This document shows, piece after piece, positions 45,427-54,682 of a DNA stretch of 64,000 nucleotides. Source of the stretch: Anaerolineae bacterium (GTDB lineage: Bacteria; Chloroflexota; Anaerolineae; Anaerolineales; UBA4823). The notes under the pieces are model-generated. The model made no database searches and had not been told where the DNA came from. It saw only the letters and a list, made by a program, of their open reading frames with translations. A program made the translations under genes and the position numbers. The stretch lies in assembly GCA_003327455.1 (NCBI GenBank), contig QOQU01000002.1, positions 124,001 to 188,000 of the forward strand, read 5' to 3'. Position 1 is the stretch's first letter. The number at the start of each line of letters is the position of its first letter.

Positions 45427-47769
45427 ATGGCAATTATCTCTCCTGATATCCCTTTCTATAGTGGAATTCCCCTATCCTCAACCTATCCTCTGGCTCGTTT
45501 CTTACCTCCTTTCTTCCATCATACAGCTTCTTCGTACCTGAAAGATTATTTTCCGATAAACGGTAGTGAACAAGGCTATATCCTCGACCCTTTTGGCGTT
45601 TCTCCTTTTCTGCCCATTGAATTAGCTAATACACAGGCTGCGGTAATCGTCTGTTGTAACAATCCAATCGTGCGCAACTTTATTCGTTTACTCTCGCTAG
45701 CTCCCAACCTCCACGAATTTCAAGCGACCTTAGCAGAGATTTCAACCCTGAGAAAATTAGATAACCGTCTCGAATCTTTCTTTCGCTCTCTATACCACTC
45801 GGTTTGTAACACCTGCCTGGCAGAAATTGAAGTTAATGCTTACCTTTGGGAAAGAGACAACTCAAGCAGTTTACATCGCCTGACTTCCAAGCAATATCAA
45901 TGCCCTAAATGCGGGAGCGAAGGTTTTTTTACGGTCACTGTTCAAGACTTTCAACACCTCCAAAGGCTTCCTCATCGTTCTCTCATCGAAGCTCAAGCAG
46001 CCAGTAGAGTCGTCGACAAGAATGATCCGGCTTATCCTACAGTTATTGAATCCCTCGGTGTATATCCAACTCGCGCATTATATGCGCTGGTAACTTTACT
46101 CAACAAATTAGATGAGTTAAGCCTGGATCAACGCCAACAGCAAATCCTTCACGGGTTGTTGATCGGCGTTTTTGATCTCTGCAATGGATTATGGGCTCAT
46201 TCGTCAAAACGTCATCGTCCAAAACAACTTTCCTTACCTACCCAATTTTTAGAAATGAACTTCTGGAAATCGCTGGAAAAGTCAGCAGAACTGTGGGTGG
46301 ATTCTATTCAGGAGAGCGACAGCCGCCCTGTTTTCCTGGCAAAACCCCCAGTACTTCCTCGCCCCGGACAAATCACGATCTTTCCCGGTCGTTTAAGGGA
46401 GTTGCTTCACAGCCTGCCAGCAGAAGAGATTTCGGCTGTTATAACAGCCATCCCCCGACCTAACCAAGCTTTCTGGACTCTCTCCGCAATCTGGAGTGGA
46501 TGGCTGGAAGGCAAGGAAAAAGTAAAACCATTAAGGTTTGCTTTGCTTCGCAAGCGGTATGATTGGGGTTGGCATTGTCGAGCTTTAGCAGCCGCCTTTC
46601 AAGAATTATCCGAGCATCTTCGTCAAAATACCCCTTGTTTTGCGTTGGTTGAGGAATACGAAGCGAACTTATTGTCAGCAGCTTTAATTGCTGCGGATCA
46701 CGCCGGACTTCGTTTGGAAAATCTTGCCTTGAGAAGCGAGCAAGGACGCGCCCAGATTCACTGGCGCATCTACCGTCCCGCCACTCGACAGCTACATCTC
46801 TCTTCCGAAGACCAGGTTCAACCCTTGCCAAAAGTCAAAGCCCAAATTGCTGAGACCATCCAAAAACACATCCAAAGAAACCTTGAACCTGCTCAATTCT
46901 CTCAAATCCATGCTGTAGCACTGACAAGCGTTGTCCATTCTGTCCATCCCAGAGACAATAGAATCTTTCAAGCCAATTCAATCCTTGAAATTGCGCCTTT
47001 CCATAGCGTTTCGGATTACCCAAACTTCTTCCTAAACCTTTTGCAGGAAACTCTTCGAGTATATCCATCACTGATTGACCTTGATGAAAACGAAAAAAGT
47101 CTTGAGAACCACAGCTGGTGGATCGCTCAACCCTCCTATGATCACCCGCCTGTTTCCGATCAGATTGAAGAGATTGTTTATCATCATTTACTCCACCATC
47201 AGACAACCACTTTTTTAGAGGTCGATCAAGCTACCTGTAATCATACCAGGACGCTCAGTGCACCATCTTTGACGCTCATCCGAGAATGCCTTGATTCGTA
47301 CGGGATTTACGATGACGCCACACGAAGTTGGTGCTTACGGAAGGAAGAAGAACCTGCCAAACGCTCGGCTGAAATGACCGAAATCCAAAATCACATTCTG
47401 GCACTTGGAAAAACTCTCGGTTTCACCACTCAAGAAGGTCTTCCAATCACCTGGCTCGATCATAACGATCGTCCAGTAGCTTTATGGTGGTATCAGCACA
47501 CAGCCGCCATCCGTGCAATCCTTAAAGCTTCGCAAGAGCAAACCACGAAAATTTATCTTACCCTTCCTGGCAGTCGAGTGAATTTGCTCCTCCACAAGAT
47601 ACAACTTTACCCCTTCTTGATGGAAAAGATTGATAGGCAAATCCATATCATCCGTTTTCGCCAAATTCGTTGGTTGATATCTCAGCCAAAAATCAATCTT
47701 CCCCTTTTTGAAGAGTGGTTAACCACTGAACCACTTAAATATCACAGTTCCCAATTATCTCTCTGGTAA
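45427..47769 (+). CDS. Large hypothetical protein resembling a degenerate DNA methylase with a Zn ribbon
   Basis: The frame runs back to 45337, overlapping pyk, but the ATG at 45427 gives 780 residues without overlap. Residues about 48-75 have the methylase-like GYILDPFGVSPFLPIELA and VIVCCNNPIV. A Zn-ribbon pattern follows (CNTC near residue 137, CPKC near 165). Around residue 340 the sequence reads ITAIPRPNQAFWTLSAIW, where a N4/N6 methyltransferase would have Asp-Pro-Pro in the catalytic motif. If this reading is right, the methylase active site is lost. The remainder is mostly helical with no recognised domain. Function unknown; confidence is for the gene. Confidence 0.6.
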   Translation: MAIISPDIPFYSGIPLSSTYPLARFLPPFFHHTASSYLKDYFPINGSEQGYILDPFGVSPFLPIELANTQAAVIVCCNNPIVRNFIRLLSLAPNLHEFQATLAEISTLRKLDNRLESFFRSLYHSVCNTCLAEIEVNAYLWERDNSSSLHRLTSKQYQCPKCGSEGFFTVTVQDFQHLQRLPHRSLIEAQAASRVVDKNDPAYPTVIESLGVYPTRALYALVTLLNKLDELSLDQRQQQILHGLLIGVFDLCNGLWAHSSKRHRPKQLSLPTQFLEMNFWKSLEKSAELWVDSIQESDSRPVFLAKPPVLPRPGQITIFPGRLRELLHSLPAEEISAVITAIPRPNQAFWTLSAIWSGWLEGKEKVKPLRFALLRKRYDWGWHCRALAAAFQELSEHLRQNTPCFALVEEYEANLLSAALIAADHAGLRLENLALRSEQGRAQIHWRIYRPATRQLHLSSEDQVQPLPKVKAQIAETIQKHIQRNLEPAQFSQIHAVALTSVVHSVHPRDNRIFQANSILEIAPFHSVSDYPNFFLNLLQETLRVYPSLIDLDENEKSLENHSWWIAQPSYDHPPVSDQIEEIVYHHLLHHQTTTFLEVDQATCNHTRTLSAPSLTLIRECLDSYGIYDDATRSWCLRKEEEPAKRSAEMTEIQNHILALGKTLGFTTQEGLPITWLDHNDRPVALWWYQHTAAIRAILKASQEQTTKIYLTLPGSRVNLLLHKIQLYPFLMEKIDRQIHIIRFRQIRWLISQPKINLPLFEEWLTTEPLKYHSSQLSLW

Positions 47770-47790
47770 GTTAATCGTCCAGAAAAACAA

Positions 47791-47962
47791 TAACCCCACC
47801 GTGCCGTGTGCTGCGAAGTTTTGAACCTGCCTTCGCAGGTGGGTTCCTCCCCAAATGATCCGCCTTGGCTTCCGCCTATCGCGTCACATTTGTGAGCTTG
47901 GAACCCTTTTTGTGGGTGTTGGCCCAAAACCCGAGCACAGCATCACGAACACAGTAGGGTTA
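47791..47962 (-). ncRNA. ssrS: 6S RNA candidate (SsrS-like)
   Basis: A long rod of helices closes the 172-base intergenic segment. Pairing positions: 47792-47796 with 47957-47961; 47801-47803 with 47950-47952; 47805-47808 with 47944-47947; 47809-47813 with 47938-47942 (region, one bulge); 47818-47823 with 47925-47930; 47841-47847 with 47900-47906. Between the last two lies a large open bubble, one side of which holds a small hairpin (47825-47830 with 47835-47840). This long stem with a central bubble is the 6S RNA plan, which mimics an open promoter and binds RNA polymerase. On the minus strand an extended -10 box sits six bases upstream of the 5' end, and TTGTTTTT follows the 3' end, so I favour the minus strand, downstream of aspS. 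Confidence 0.65.
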
Positions 47963-47967
47963 ATTTT

Positions 47968-47976
47968 CTTATACCA
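47968..47976 (-). promoter_or_regulatory. Extended -10 promoter of the 6S RNA candidate
   Basis: On the minus strand the sequence reads TGGTATAAG, an extended -10 element (TGn plus TATAAG). The predicted first base of the RNA (47961) is 7 bases after its end. A clear -35 hexamer is not seen, which is acceptable for extended -10 promoters. Confidence 0.5.
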
Positions 47977-48007
47977 TAAAAATCAAACGCTGAGTAGACT
48001 TTTTAGA

Positions 48008-49795
48008 TTAAGATTTTTGCAAGTTCGGAGGGTAAACAACTCGAATATGCAACTCTTCTAGTTGTTTCGCCTCAACAGGCGATGGAGCATCTGCCATGAC
48101 ATCTCTTGCGGCCTGATTTTTGGGGAAAGCGATCACTTCTCGGATATTTGGTTCTCCGGCCAATATCATACAAATACGATCGATACCGGGCGCAATACCA
48201 CCATGTGGAGGTGTGCCATATTCAAAGGCTTCCAACATGTGACCAAATCGTGCCCGGGCAACCTCCAAATCCAGTCCAATCAACTTGAATACTTTTTCCT
48301 GTAAAGCTCGATCATGGATTCGAATAGAACCGCCACCGACCTCGTAATTATTCAACACCAGGTCATATTGTTGGCCTCGGGCTTTACCGGGATCGATATC
48401 TAAAAGTGGGATATCTTCAGGCATTGGCGCCGTAAACAGATGGTGACTCGGATCCCATCTCTGTTCATCTTCATTCCAAACAACGTATGGAAAATCGATC
48501 ACCCAACAAAAAGCCAGGACATTCTCATCAATCAGATTCAATTTTTCAGCCAGGTAAACTCTTAATCGTCCAAGGGATTCAAAGACAATTTCATCTTTAT
48601 CAGCCACAAAAACCAACAGGTCTCCTTGTTCGACTTGCATACGCTCAAACAATAACTTTTGTAATTCGGGCGAGAGAAATTTGGCAAAAGTTGATCGGAT
48701 TTCGCCCCCGTGCGGAAAGGCAATATAAGCTAATCCTTTTGCACCGAACTGCTTTACGTATTCCGTCAGTTCATCAATTTGCTTCCGACTATAGTCTCCA
48801 CAACCTTTGACATTGATTCCCCGCACGCTTCCCCCATTGCGAACAGCCTGTTCGAATACTGCAAAGCCGCATTCGGCAACCAGATCGCTGACATTTACCA
48901 ATTCCAATCCATAGCGCAGGTCGGGATTATCCTTTCCAAAGCGTTCCATCGCCTCATGGTAAGTTAATCTTGGGAAAGGCGATGCCAGTAAGCGTTTTTC
49001 TGGTACGACAGTTGCTACTAATTTGGTGAATAAATCCTCTGTTAATTGCATGACATCTTCGCGTTCAACAAAAGACATCTCCAGATCTAATTGAGTAAAT
49101 TCCGGTTGCCGGTCACCGCGTTGATCTTCATCGCGAAAACAGCGTGCAATTTGAAAATAACGCTCCACCCCTGCTACCATCAATAACTGTTTGAGTTGTT
49201 GGGGAGATTGAGGCAAAGCATAAAATTCACCCGGATGCACCCTGGATGGTACAAGATAATCTCGTGCTCCTTCGGGGGTTGTCTTGAACAAGATCGGGGT
49301 TTCAATCTCCCAAAAGCCACGTTCATCCAGATAATCGCGAATAAACTTAACCACCCGGTGGCGTAATTCTAAATTACGACGCATCTTTTCGCGACGCAAA
49401 TCCAGATAGCGATACTTCAAACGGGTAGTTTCATCAGCCTCCTCGTCTTTATTAATTAAGAACGGAGGTGTTTTCGCCGGATTCAGGATATTCAATTTCC
49501 TCACAGCTACTTCGATCTCTCCGGTTGCAAGAGAGGGATTCTCAGAACCGATTGGACGCCTACGCACTTCCCCCTCCACTTGTATTACCCACTCCATCCG
49601 AAGTACATCTGCTGCTTGATGAGCATCTGGCGCGCTTGTCGAATCAAATACAACCTGCGTTATTCCAAACCGATCTCTTAAGTCAATAAAGGTAACCCCC
49701 CCATGATCTCGACGACGGTGGACCCAGCCGGCTAATTGGACGGTTTTGCCTATATCGCTTGGTCTCAGTTCACCACACGTATGTGTTTTATACAT
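48008..49795 (-). CDS. aspS: Aspartyl-tRNA synthetase
   Basis: A 595-residue bacterial-type class II synthetase. The N-terminal OB-fold ([19 protein letters not shown]), motif 2 ([18 protein letters not shown]), the bacterial-specific GAD insert (about residues 300-420) and motif 3 ([18 protein letters not shown]) are all present. It charges tRNA-Asp, and possibly tRNA-Asn if non-discriminating; that cannot be read from sequence alone. The ATG follows GGGAG at 8 bases. It is followed by the 6S RNA candidate. Confidence 0.97.
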   Translation of the reverse strand: MYKTHTCGELRPSDIGKTVQLAGWVHRRRDHGGVTFIDLRDRFGITQVVFDSTSAPDAHQAADVLRMEWVIQVEGEVRRRPIGSENPSLATGEIEVAVRKLNILNPAKTPPFLINKDEEADETTRLKYRYLDLRREKMRRNLELRHRVVKFIRDYLDERGFWEIETPILFKTTPEGARDYLVPSRVHPGEFYALPQSPQQLKQLLMVAGVERYFQIARCFRDEDQRGDRQPEFTQLDLEMSFVEREDVMQLTEDLFTKLVATVVPEKRLLASPFPRLTYHEAMERFGKDNPDLRYGLELVNVSDLVAECGFAVFEQAVRNGGSVRGINVKGCGDYSRKQIDELTEYVKQFGAKGLAYIAFPHGGEIRSTFAKFLSPELQKLLFERMQVEQGDLLVFVADKDEIVFESLGRLRVYLAEKLNLIDENVLAFCWVIDFPYVVWNEDEQRWDPSHHLFTAPMPEDIPLLDIDPGKARGQQYDLVLNNYEVGGGSIRIHDRALQEKVFKLIGLDLEVARARFGHMLEAFEYGTPPHGGIAPGIDRICMILAGEPNIREVIAFPKNQAARDVMADAPSPVEAKQLEELHIRVVYPPNLQKS

Positions 49796-49829
49796 AGCGA
49801 TACTCCCTTAATAGTAAGTTATAGAAAAT

Positions 49830-50450
49830 TTATTTTTCTATAGAATCTTCTAAAAATTCAACTCCCCTTTCTCTCAATCCCTCTGGCAGATCGAAAAGAA
49901 CCACTAACGCCCTACACCGTCCTTTCCCTGCATTTCGCCAACGATGGCGACGATGGGCAGTAAACATTAGACAATCTCCCTCTTCGAGAAGATAGCGCTC
50001 TTGTTCCACTTCATACTCAATTTGTCCCTCAAGGCAATAAACGAATTCATCACTGGAATGGATCATCTTGAAGAGACCACTTCCTCCCCCGGCTTCTAAG
50101 GTCAAGAGAAAAGGCTCAATCCCACCAGAAAATTTTTGACATCCCAAACCTTCCCACACCCCTCGTACAAATGGAATTTTTACACTTTGATCCTTTTTAC
50201 AAAAAACCACCTCATTGCGCTGATGGGAATCTTGAAAGAAAAATAACATAGGCACATTCAAAGCATCAGCGATTTTATACAGGGTACTGACAGAAGGTGA
50301 GGTTAAGTTTCTCTCGATTCGCCTCAGAGCATTTAATGAGATGCCACTAAGTTGCGCTAAAGAGCGCATCGATAGTTTCCTCTCCAAACGCAATTCTTTA
50401 ATTTTCTTCCCTAAATCGAATTTTATTGGTGTTGGGTTTTTCTGCATCAT
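49830..50450 (-). CDS. XRE-family regulator with C-terminal cupin domain
   Basis: A 206-residue protein starting at the ATG at 50450 (another ATG follows at once), rather than the much longer frame starting at 50618. The helix-turn-helix is at about residues 18-68 (MRSLAQLSGISLNALRRIERNLTSPS; landmarks SMRSLAQLSGIS and TSPSVSTLYKIADAL) and the cupin at about 105-195 (HSSDEFVYCLEGQIEYEV, LEEGDCLMFTAHRRHRWRN). Such regulators often sense a small acid or amine. It is divergent to the acyl-CoA synthetase gene, which it may control. No Shine-Dalgarno is evident. Confidence 0.86.
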   Translation of the reverse strand: MMQKNPTPIKFDLGKKIKELRLERKLSMRSLAQLSGISLNALRRIERNLTSPSVSTLYKIADALNVPMLFFFQDSHQRNEVVFCKKDQSVKIPFVRGVWEGLGCQKFSGGIEPFLLTLEAGGGSGLFKMIHSSDEFVYCLEGQIEYEVEQERYLLEEGDCLMFTAHRRHRWRNAGKGRCRALVVLFDLPEGLRERGVEFLEDSIEK

Positions 50451-50634
50451 TACTACGAAGCAAACTCGCTCATTATGACTGAACGTGGATCTCGAATAGC
50501 TAATTATAACTCGAATTCGTGGAAATCCTTTTTTCTCGATATCCGATAGGTTTAGATGGTTTTTATGACTTTTGTAACCCAGGTTTGAGAAGGATTGTCC
50601 TTGTGAAATCTTGAACAATAAATTAAAGTATTTG

Positions 50635-50649
50635 TGTCAATATTTGACA
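50635..50649. promoter_or_regulatory. Inverted repeat upstream of the acyl-CoA synthetase gene, candidate operator
   Basis: TGTCAA and TTGACA form perfect six-base arms around TAT, in the 231-base gap between the XRE-cupin regulator and the synthetase gene. Two direct copies of CTCGAAT (50491-50497, 50510-50516) lie nearer to the regulator gene. Either could be a regulator-binding site. No confident promoter could be placed. Confidence 0.4.
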
Positions 50650-50681
50650 AATGCGAGATTTTAAACAAAGGGATTTGGACG

Positions 50682-53447
50682 ATGGACCGTACAATTTTAC
50701 CTACATTTGACCCCGTTCATGACGTTTTGCACTATGAGAAGAAACCGCTCGATGTGTTGTTTGCCCCGAAAAATGTCGCCCTGATTGGTGCAACTGAATC
50801 GCCAAATACGGTGGGACGAACAGTCTTATGGAATTTAATTAGCAGTCCATTTGGTGGAGCAGTTTTTCCTGTCAACCCCAAACGCTCCAGTGTGTTGGGT
50901 ATCAAGGCTTATCCATCTATTGCGGATGTTCCCGAACCGGTTGATGTAGTTGTGGTCACCACCCCCGCCCCAACCATCCCGGAGATCATTCGGCAGTCCG
51001 TTGAAGTTGGAGTCAAAGGCGCAATTATTATCTCAGCCGGCTTCAAGGAAATCGGTCCCGAAGGAGCTGAGTTGGAACGTCAAATCCTTGAACATGCCCG
51101 CCGAGGGAATATGCGCATCATTGGGCCAAATTGCCTGGGTGTTATGTGCCCAATTACCGGTTTCAACGCCACCTTTGCTTCAACCATTGCGCATAAAGGA
51201 TCCGTTGGGTTTATCAGCCAAAGCGGAGCGTTATGCACCGCCGTTCTCGATTGGAGTCTAAAAGTAAACGTCGGATTTAGCGCTTTTGTTTCAATTGGCT
51301 CAATGCTCGACGTCGGCTGGGGAGACTTAATTTACTACCTTGGAGACGACCCAAATACAGACAGCATTGTAATCTATATGGAGACCATTGGAGATGCCCG
51401 GGCTTTTCTTTCAGCAGCCCGCGAAGTAGCCTACATCAAGCCGATCATCGTGATAAAACCCGGCCGCACAGCAGGGGCTGCCAAAGCCGCTGCGTCCCAT
51501 ACCGGATCGTTAACCGGCAGCGATGAAGTCCTTGAAGCTGCTTTTCGCCGCAGTGGCGTCTTGCGGGTGAATTCGATTGCCGAATTATTCTATATGGCAG
51601 ATGTACTGGCAAAACAACCCCGTCCCAAAGGTCCACGCTTAACGATCCTGACCAATGCAGGCGGTCCGGGTGTGATTGCAACAGATGCATTAATTATGAA
51701 CGGTGGTCAATTATCCGAACTTAGCGCCGAAACAATGGAAGCCCTGGATCAAATCCTGCCACCCGTATGGAGTAAAAATAACCCAATTGATATTATCGGA
51801 GATGCCAGTCCAGAACGCTATGCCAAAGCCCTGGAGGTTGCAGCCAAAGATCCCAATAGCGATGGTTTACTGGTCATCCTTACCCCACAGGCAATGACAG
51901 ATCCAACCAAGACAGCTGAACAATTAGTGCCATATGCTCAAAGCCTCGAAAAACCCATTTTGGCGAGTTGGATGGGAGGCGAGGAAGTCGAAGAAGGAGC
52001 GCGCATTCTGACCCGCGCGAAAATCCCAAACTTCCCCTATCCCGATACTGCGGCTAGAATGTTTAACTATATGGCTCAATTTGCTGAAAACCTTGCCAGT
52101 TTGTATGAAACACCGCCGGCAAACAACACGGATATAACCGCTACCCTTAACAAAGAAGCCGCTGCCAGGATCATCGACAAGGTTCGCCAGGAAGGACGAA
52201 CCCTGCTAACAGAATTCGAGTCCAAGCAAATCTTGAGTTGCTACCAGATACCCGTTGTCCAAACTCTGATCGCCGAGAACGAAGAGCAGGCTGTCCAATT
52301 TGCCAATCAAATTGGTTATCCAGTGGTCCTAAAACTGCACTCAGAGACCATTACCCATAAAACCGATGTCGGCGGCGTGCAATTGAACCTTCAATCGGAT
52401 GAAGAGGTTCGCCAGGCGTTTCAGGCAATTAAGACCTCCTTACATACAAAAGTGGGTGAGAAATCTCAAGATGGCAAACCTCACTTCCTGGGTGTCACTG
52501 TTCAGCCAATGATCTCCCCTGAAGGATATGAAATTATCCTGGGAAGCAGTGTAGATCCCCAATTTGGTCCGGTACTCCTGTTTGGTTTAGGTGGACAATT
52601 AGTCGAGGTATTCAAAGATCGCGCCCTTGGTCTACCTCCCCTAAACGCCACTTTAGCCAGACGAATGATGGAACAAACAAAGATCTACAAAGCCCTGAAA
52701 GGGGTAAGAGGACGAAAATCTGTCGATCTCACCGCGCTCGAGCAGTTACTGGTGCGATTTAGCCGCCTGGTAACAGATAACCTGTGGATTAAAGAAATTG
52801 ACATCAATCCTCTATTAGTTTCCCCAGATCGGATTGTTACCCTTGATGCACGCGTAGTGATACACGAACCCTATCTTAGCGAAGAACAGTTGCCAAAACT
52901 GGCTATCCGCCCCTATCCGACCCAATATGTAACGACCTGGACAGATAAATTTAATTGTACCTTTACGATTCGTCCTACCTTGCCTGAGGATGAGCATCTC
53001 CTGGTCAAGTTCCATGAAAATCTCTCCGATCGAACCGTCTATTTGCGGTACTTACACCCGATGCTTTTGAGTCAACGGGCAGCCCACGAGCGTTTGGCTC
53101 GCATCTGCCATGGAGATTACGACCGCGAGATTACCCTGGTAGTTGAACAGGAAGAATGTGAGAGCGGAGAAAGACGCATCGTTGGAGCAGGTCGCTTGAG
53201 TAAAATTCATTCCCTTGATGAAGCGCGCTTTAGTATTCTCATCAGCGACTTATACCAGGGAAAAGGCATCGGAACGGAACTGATGAAACAGATTCTACAC
53301 GTAGCGCGAGAAGAAAAGCTACGCCGCATCGAGGCAATCATAACCCCCGATAACGAAGCAATGAAGCACCTGTTCACGAAAATGGGCTTCGATATTCATC
53401 CTATCAACGACAATAAACTTCTTTGCGCCGAGAAAATGATTCAATAA
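50682..53447 (+). CDS. ADP-forming acyl-CoA synthetase fused to a GNAT acetyltransferase domain
   Basis: A 921-residue protein. CoA-binding and ligase regions (about 25-480; [20 protein letters not shown]) are followed by an ATP-grasp domain (about 505-715; [24 protein letters not shown]) and a GNAT domain (about 755-921; [12 protein letters not shown]). The phospho-His expected in NDP-forming synthetases is present in SHTGSLTGS (about residue 272). The fusion plan matches the Pat/PatZ protein acetyltransferases, whose synthetase part is reported to have lost its catalytic His. Here it is retained, so acetyl-CoA + ADP + Pi to acetate + ATP + CoA seems possible, with an acetylation function. 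The ATG at 50682 follows AAAGGGA; the GTG at 50634 is less likely. Confidence 0.87.
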   Translation: MDRTILPTFDPVHDVLHYEKKPLDVLFAPKNVALIGATESPNTVGRTVLWNLISSPFGGAVFPVNPKRSSVLGIKAYPSIADVPEPVDVVVVTTPAPTIPEIIRQSVEVGVKGAIIISAGFKEIGPEGAELERQILEHARRGNMRIIGPNCLGVMCPITGFNATFASTIAHKGSVGFISQSGALCTAVLDWSLKVNVGFSAFVSIGSMLDVGWGDLIYYLGDDPNTDSIVIYMETIGDARAFLSAAREVAYIKPIIVIKPGRTAGAAKAAASHTGSLTGSDEVLEAAFRRSGVLRVNSIAELFYMADVLAKQPRPKGPRLTILTNAGGPGVIATDALIMNGGQLSELSAETMEALDQILPPVWSKNNPIDIIGDASPERYAKALEVAAKDPNSDGLLVILTPQAMTDPTKTAEQLVPYAQSLEKPILASWMGGEEVEEGARILTRAKIPNFPYPDTAARMFNYMAQFAENLASLYETPPANNTDITATLNKEAAARIIDKVRQEGRTLLTEFESKQILSCYQIPVVQTLIAENEEQAVQFANQIGYPVVLKLHSETITHKTDVGGVQLNLQSDEEVRQAFQAIKTSLHTKVGEKSQDGKPHFLGVTVQPMISPEGYEIILGSSVDPQFGPVLLFGLGGQLVEVFKDRALGLPPLNATLARRMMEQTKIYKALKGVRGRKSVDLTALEQLLVRFSRLVTDNLWIKEIDINPLLVSPDRIVTLDARVVIHEPYLSEEQLPKLAIRPYPTQYVTTWTDKFNCTFTIRPTLPEDEHLLVKFHENLSDRTVYLRYLHPMLLSQRAAHERLARICHGDYDREITLVVEQEECESGERRIVGAGRLSKIHSLDEARFSILISDLYQGKGIGTELMKQILHVAREEKLRRIEAIITPDNEAMKHLFTKMGFDIHPINDNKLLCAEKMIQ

Positions 53448-53472
53448 TTCATTCCATAAATTCAGAGGTGTG

Positions 53473-53508
53473 AGAAAAGCGCTCACGCATAAGTGAGCGC
53501 TTTTCTTC
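53473..53508 (+). terminator. Rho-independent terminator of the acyl-CoA synthetase gene
   Basis: A 14-bp perfect stem (AGAAAAGCGCTCAC at 53473-53486; GTGAGCGCTTTTCT at 53493-53506) with a six-base loop GCATAA follows the synthetase stop by 26 bases. The T-rich run TTTTCTTC continues on the plus strand. Confidence 0.85.
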
Positions 53509-53575
53509 TGAAACATTCTTTCACCTGATACGTACACGTTACAGATAATAAAACGCTCCTTGTTCTTTGGAGTAA

Positions 53576-54682
53576 ATGATGTCCCTGAATAATTCTGCTC
53601 TCATAGAAATTCGCAATCTGGTAAAGGCCTTCCCGACATCCGTAGGTGACATTACCGTCTTGAAGGGTATAAATGCCAAATTTCATCGTGGCGAATTCGT
53701 AGGTGTCATCGGAAAATCGGGGAGTGGTAAAACGACATTAGTCAACATGATAGCCGGAATCGATCGCCCTACTCAGGGAGAGATCTTCGTGGATAATGTC
53801 GCTGTTCACAACTTATCCGAGAACGAACTGGCTATCTGGCGAGGAAAAACGATTGGCATCGTCTTCCAATTCTTTCAATTATTACCCATGTTATCTCTGA
53901 TCGAAAATGTCATGTTACCGATGGATTTCTGTAACATGTACACACCCCAGCAGAGAAAAGAACGGGCAATGTATTTACTTAACCTGGTTGAAATGGCCGA
54001 CCACGCTGATAAGTTGCCTTCGGCAATTTCTGGGGGTCAGCAACAACGCGTTGCCATTGCCCGTGCAATGGCAAATGATCCACCAATTTTACTGGCCGAC
54101 GAACCTACCGGAAATCTAGACTCCCACTCTGCAAAGATTGTCTTCGATATGTTCGAGCAACTTGTCCGGGAAGGAAAGACTGTTGTCATGGTCACCCATG
54201 ATATTAGTCAGGCACGGCGCGTTGATCGCACCTTACTCATTGCTGATGGTGAAATTGTCAATGAGTACGTTGCCAAAGCCATTCCTCAATTAGAACATCA
54301 TCTCATGCTTGAAGCCACCCGTAATCTGGAAGAAATCCATTATGAAGCTGGAACAACAATCTTGCGCGAAGGAGAAATCGCAGAAAAATTTTTTATCATC
54401 ACCAAAGGTACTGTCGAAGTTGTCTTGAATATCCCTGATGGCTCAGAAATCATTGTCACTGAGTTAAAAGCTGGTCAATATTTCGGCGAAATTGAACTTT
54501 TACAGGGATGTTTGAACAGAGCAACTCTGCGGGCAGCTTCAAATACTGACGTAAACGTAGTCGCTCTCTCAAAGTCATTGTTCGATCAAATCTTATCTCA
54601 ATCTGAAACAGCCAGAGCAGCAATTACAGACCTTGCAAATGAACGTCTGACAGAGAACACCAAAGCTCGAGAACGCGCATGA
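53576..54682 (+). CDS. ABC transporter ATPase (MacB/LolD type) fused to a cyclic-nucleotide-binding-like domain
   Basis: A 368-residue fusion. Residues about 5-230 are a lipoprotein/drug-export type ABC ATPase: Walker A GKSGSGKTT (about 45), signature ISGGQQQRVAIARA and Walker B LLADEPTGNLDS, H-loop VTHD. Residues about 240-365 resemble a CRP-type cNMP-binding domain (GTTILREGEIAEKFFIITKGTVEVVL, GQYFGEIELLQGCLNRATLRA). The family usually lacks this domain. The GQYFGEIELLQG segment matches the cyclic-nucleotide phosphate-binding cassette, but the Arg/Ser/Thr contacts could not be confirmed. The next gene, the FtsX-type permease, overlaps its stop (ATGA). Export or envelope remodelling under nucleotide control is inferred. 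Confidence 0.87.
   Translation: MMSLNNSALIEIRNLVKAFPTSVGDITVLKGINAKFHRGEFVGVIGKSGSGKTTLVNMIAGIDRPTQGEIFVDNVAVHNLSENELAIWRGKTIGIVFQFFQLLPMLSLIENVMLPMDFCNMYTPQQRKERAMYLLNLVEMADHADKLPSAISGGQQQRVAIARAMANDPPILLADEPTGNLDSHSAKIVFDMFEQLVREGKTVVMVTHDISQARRVDRTLLIADGEIVNEYVAKAIPQLEHHLMLEATRNLEEIHYEAGTTILREGEIAEKFFIITKGTVEVVLNIPDGSEIIVTELKAGQYFGEIELLQGCLNRATLRAASNTDVNVVALSKSLFDQILSQSETARAAITDLANERLTENTKARERA

Noticed and set aside
47823..47846. tRNA-like arm (acctgc-gcaggt) taken alone
   Set aside because: No cloverleaf can be built; it fits as the side hairpin in the 6S RNA candidate.
47855..48061. Small plus-strand frame between the methylase-like gene and aspS
   Set aside because: It overlaps the structured RNA and the aspS 3' end, has no ribosome-binding site and no recognisable protein pattern.
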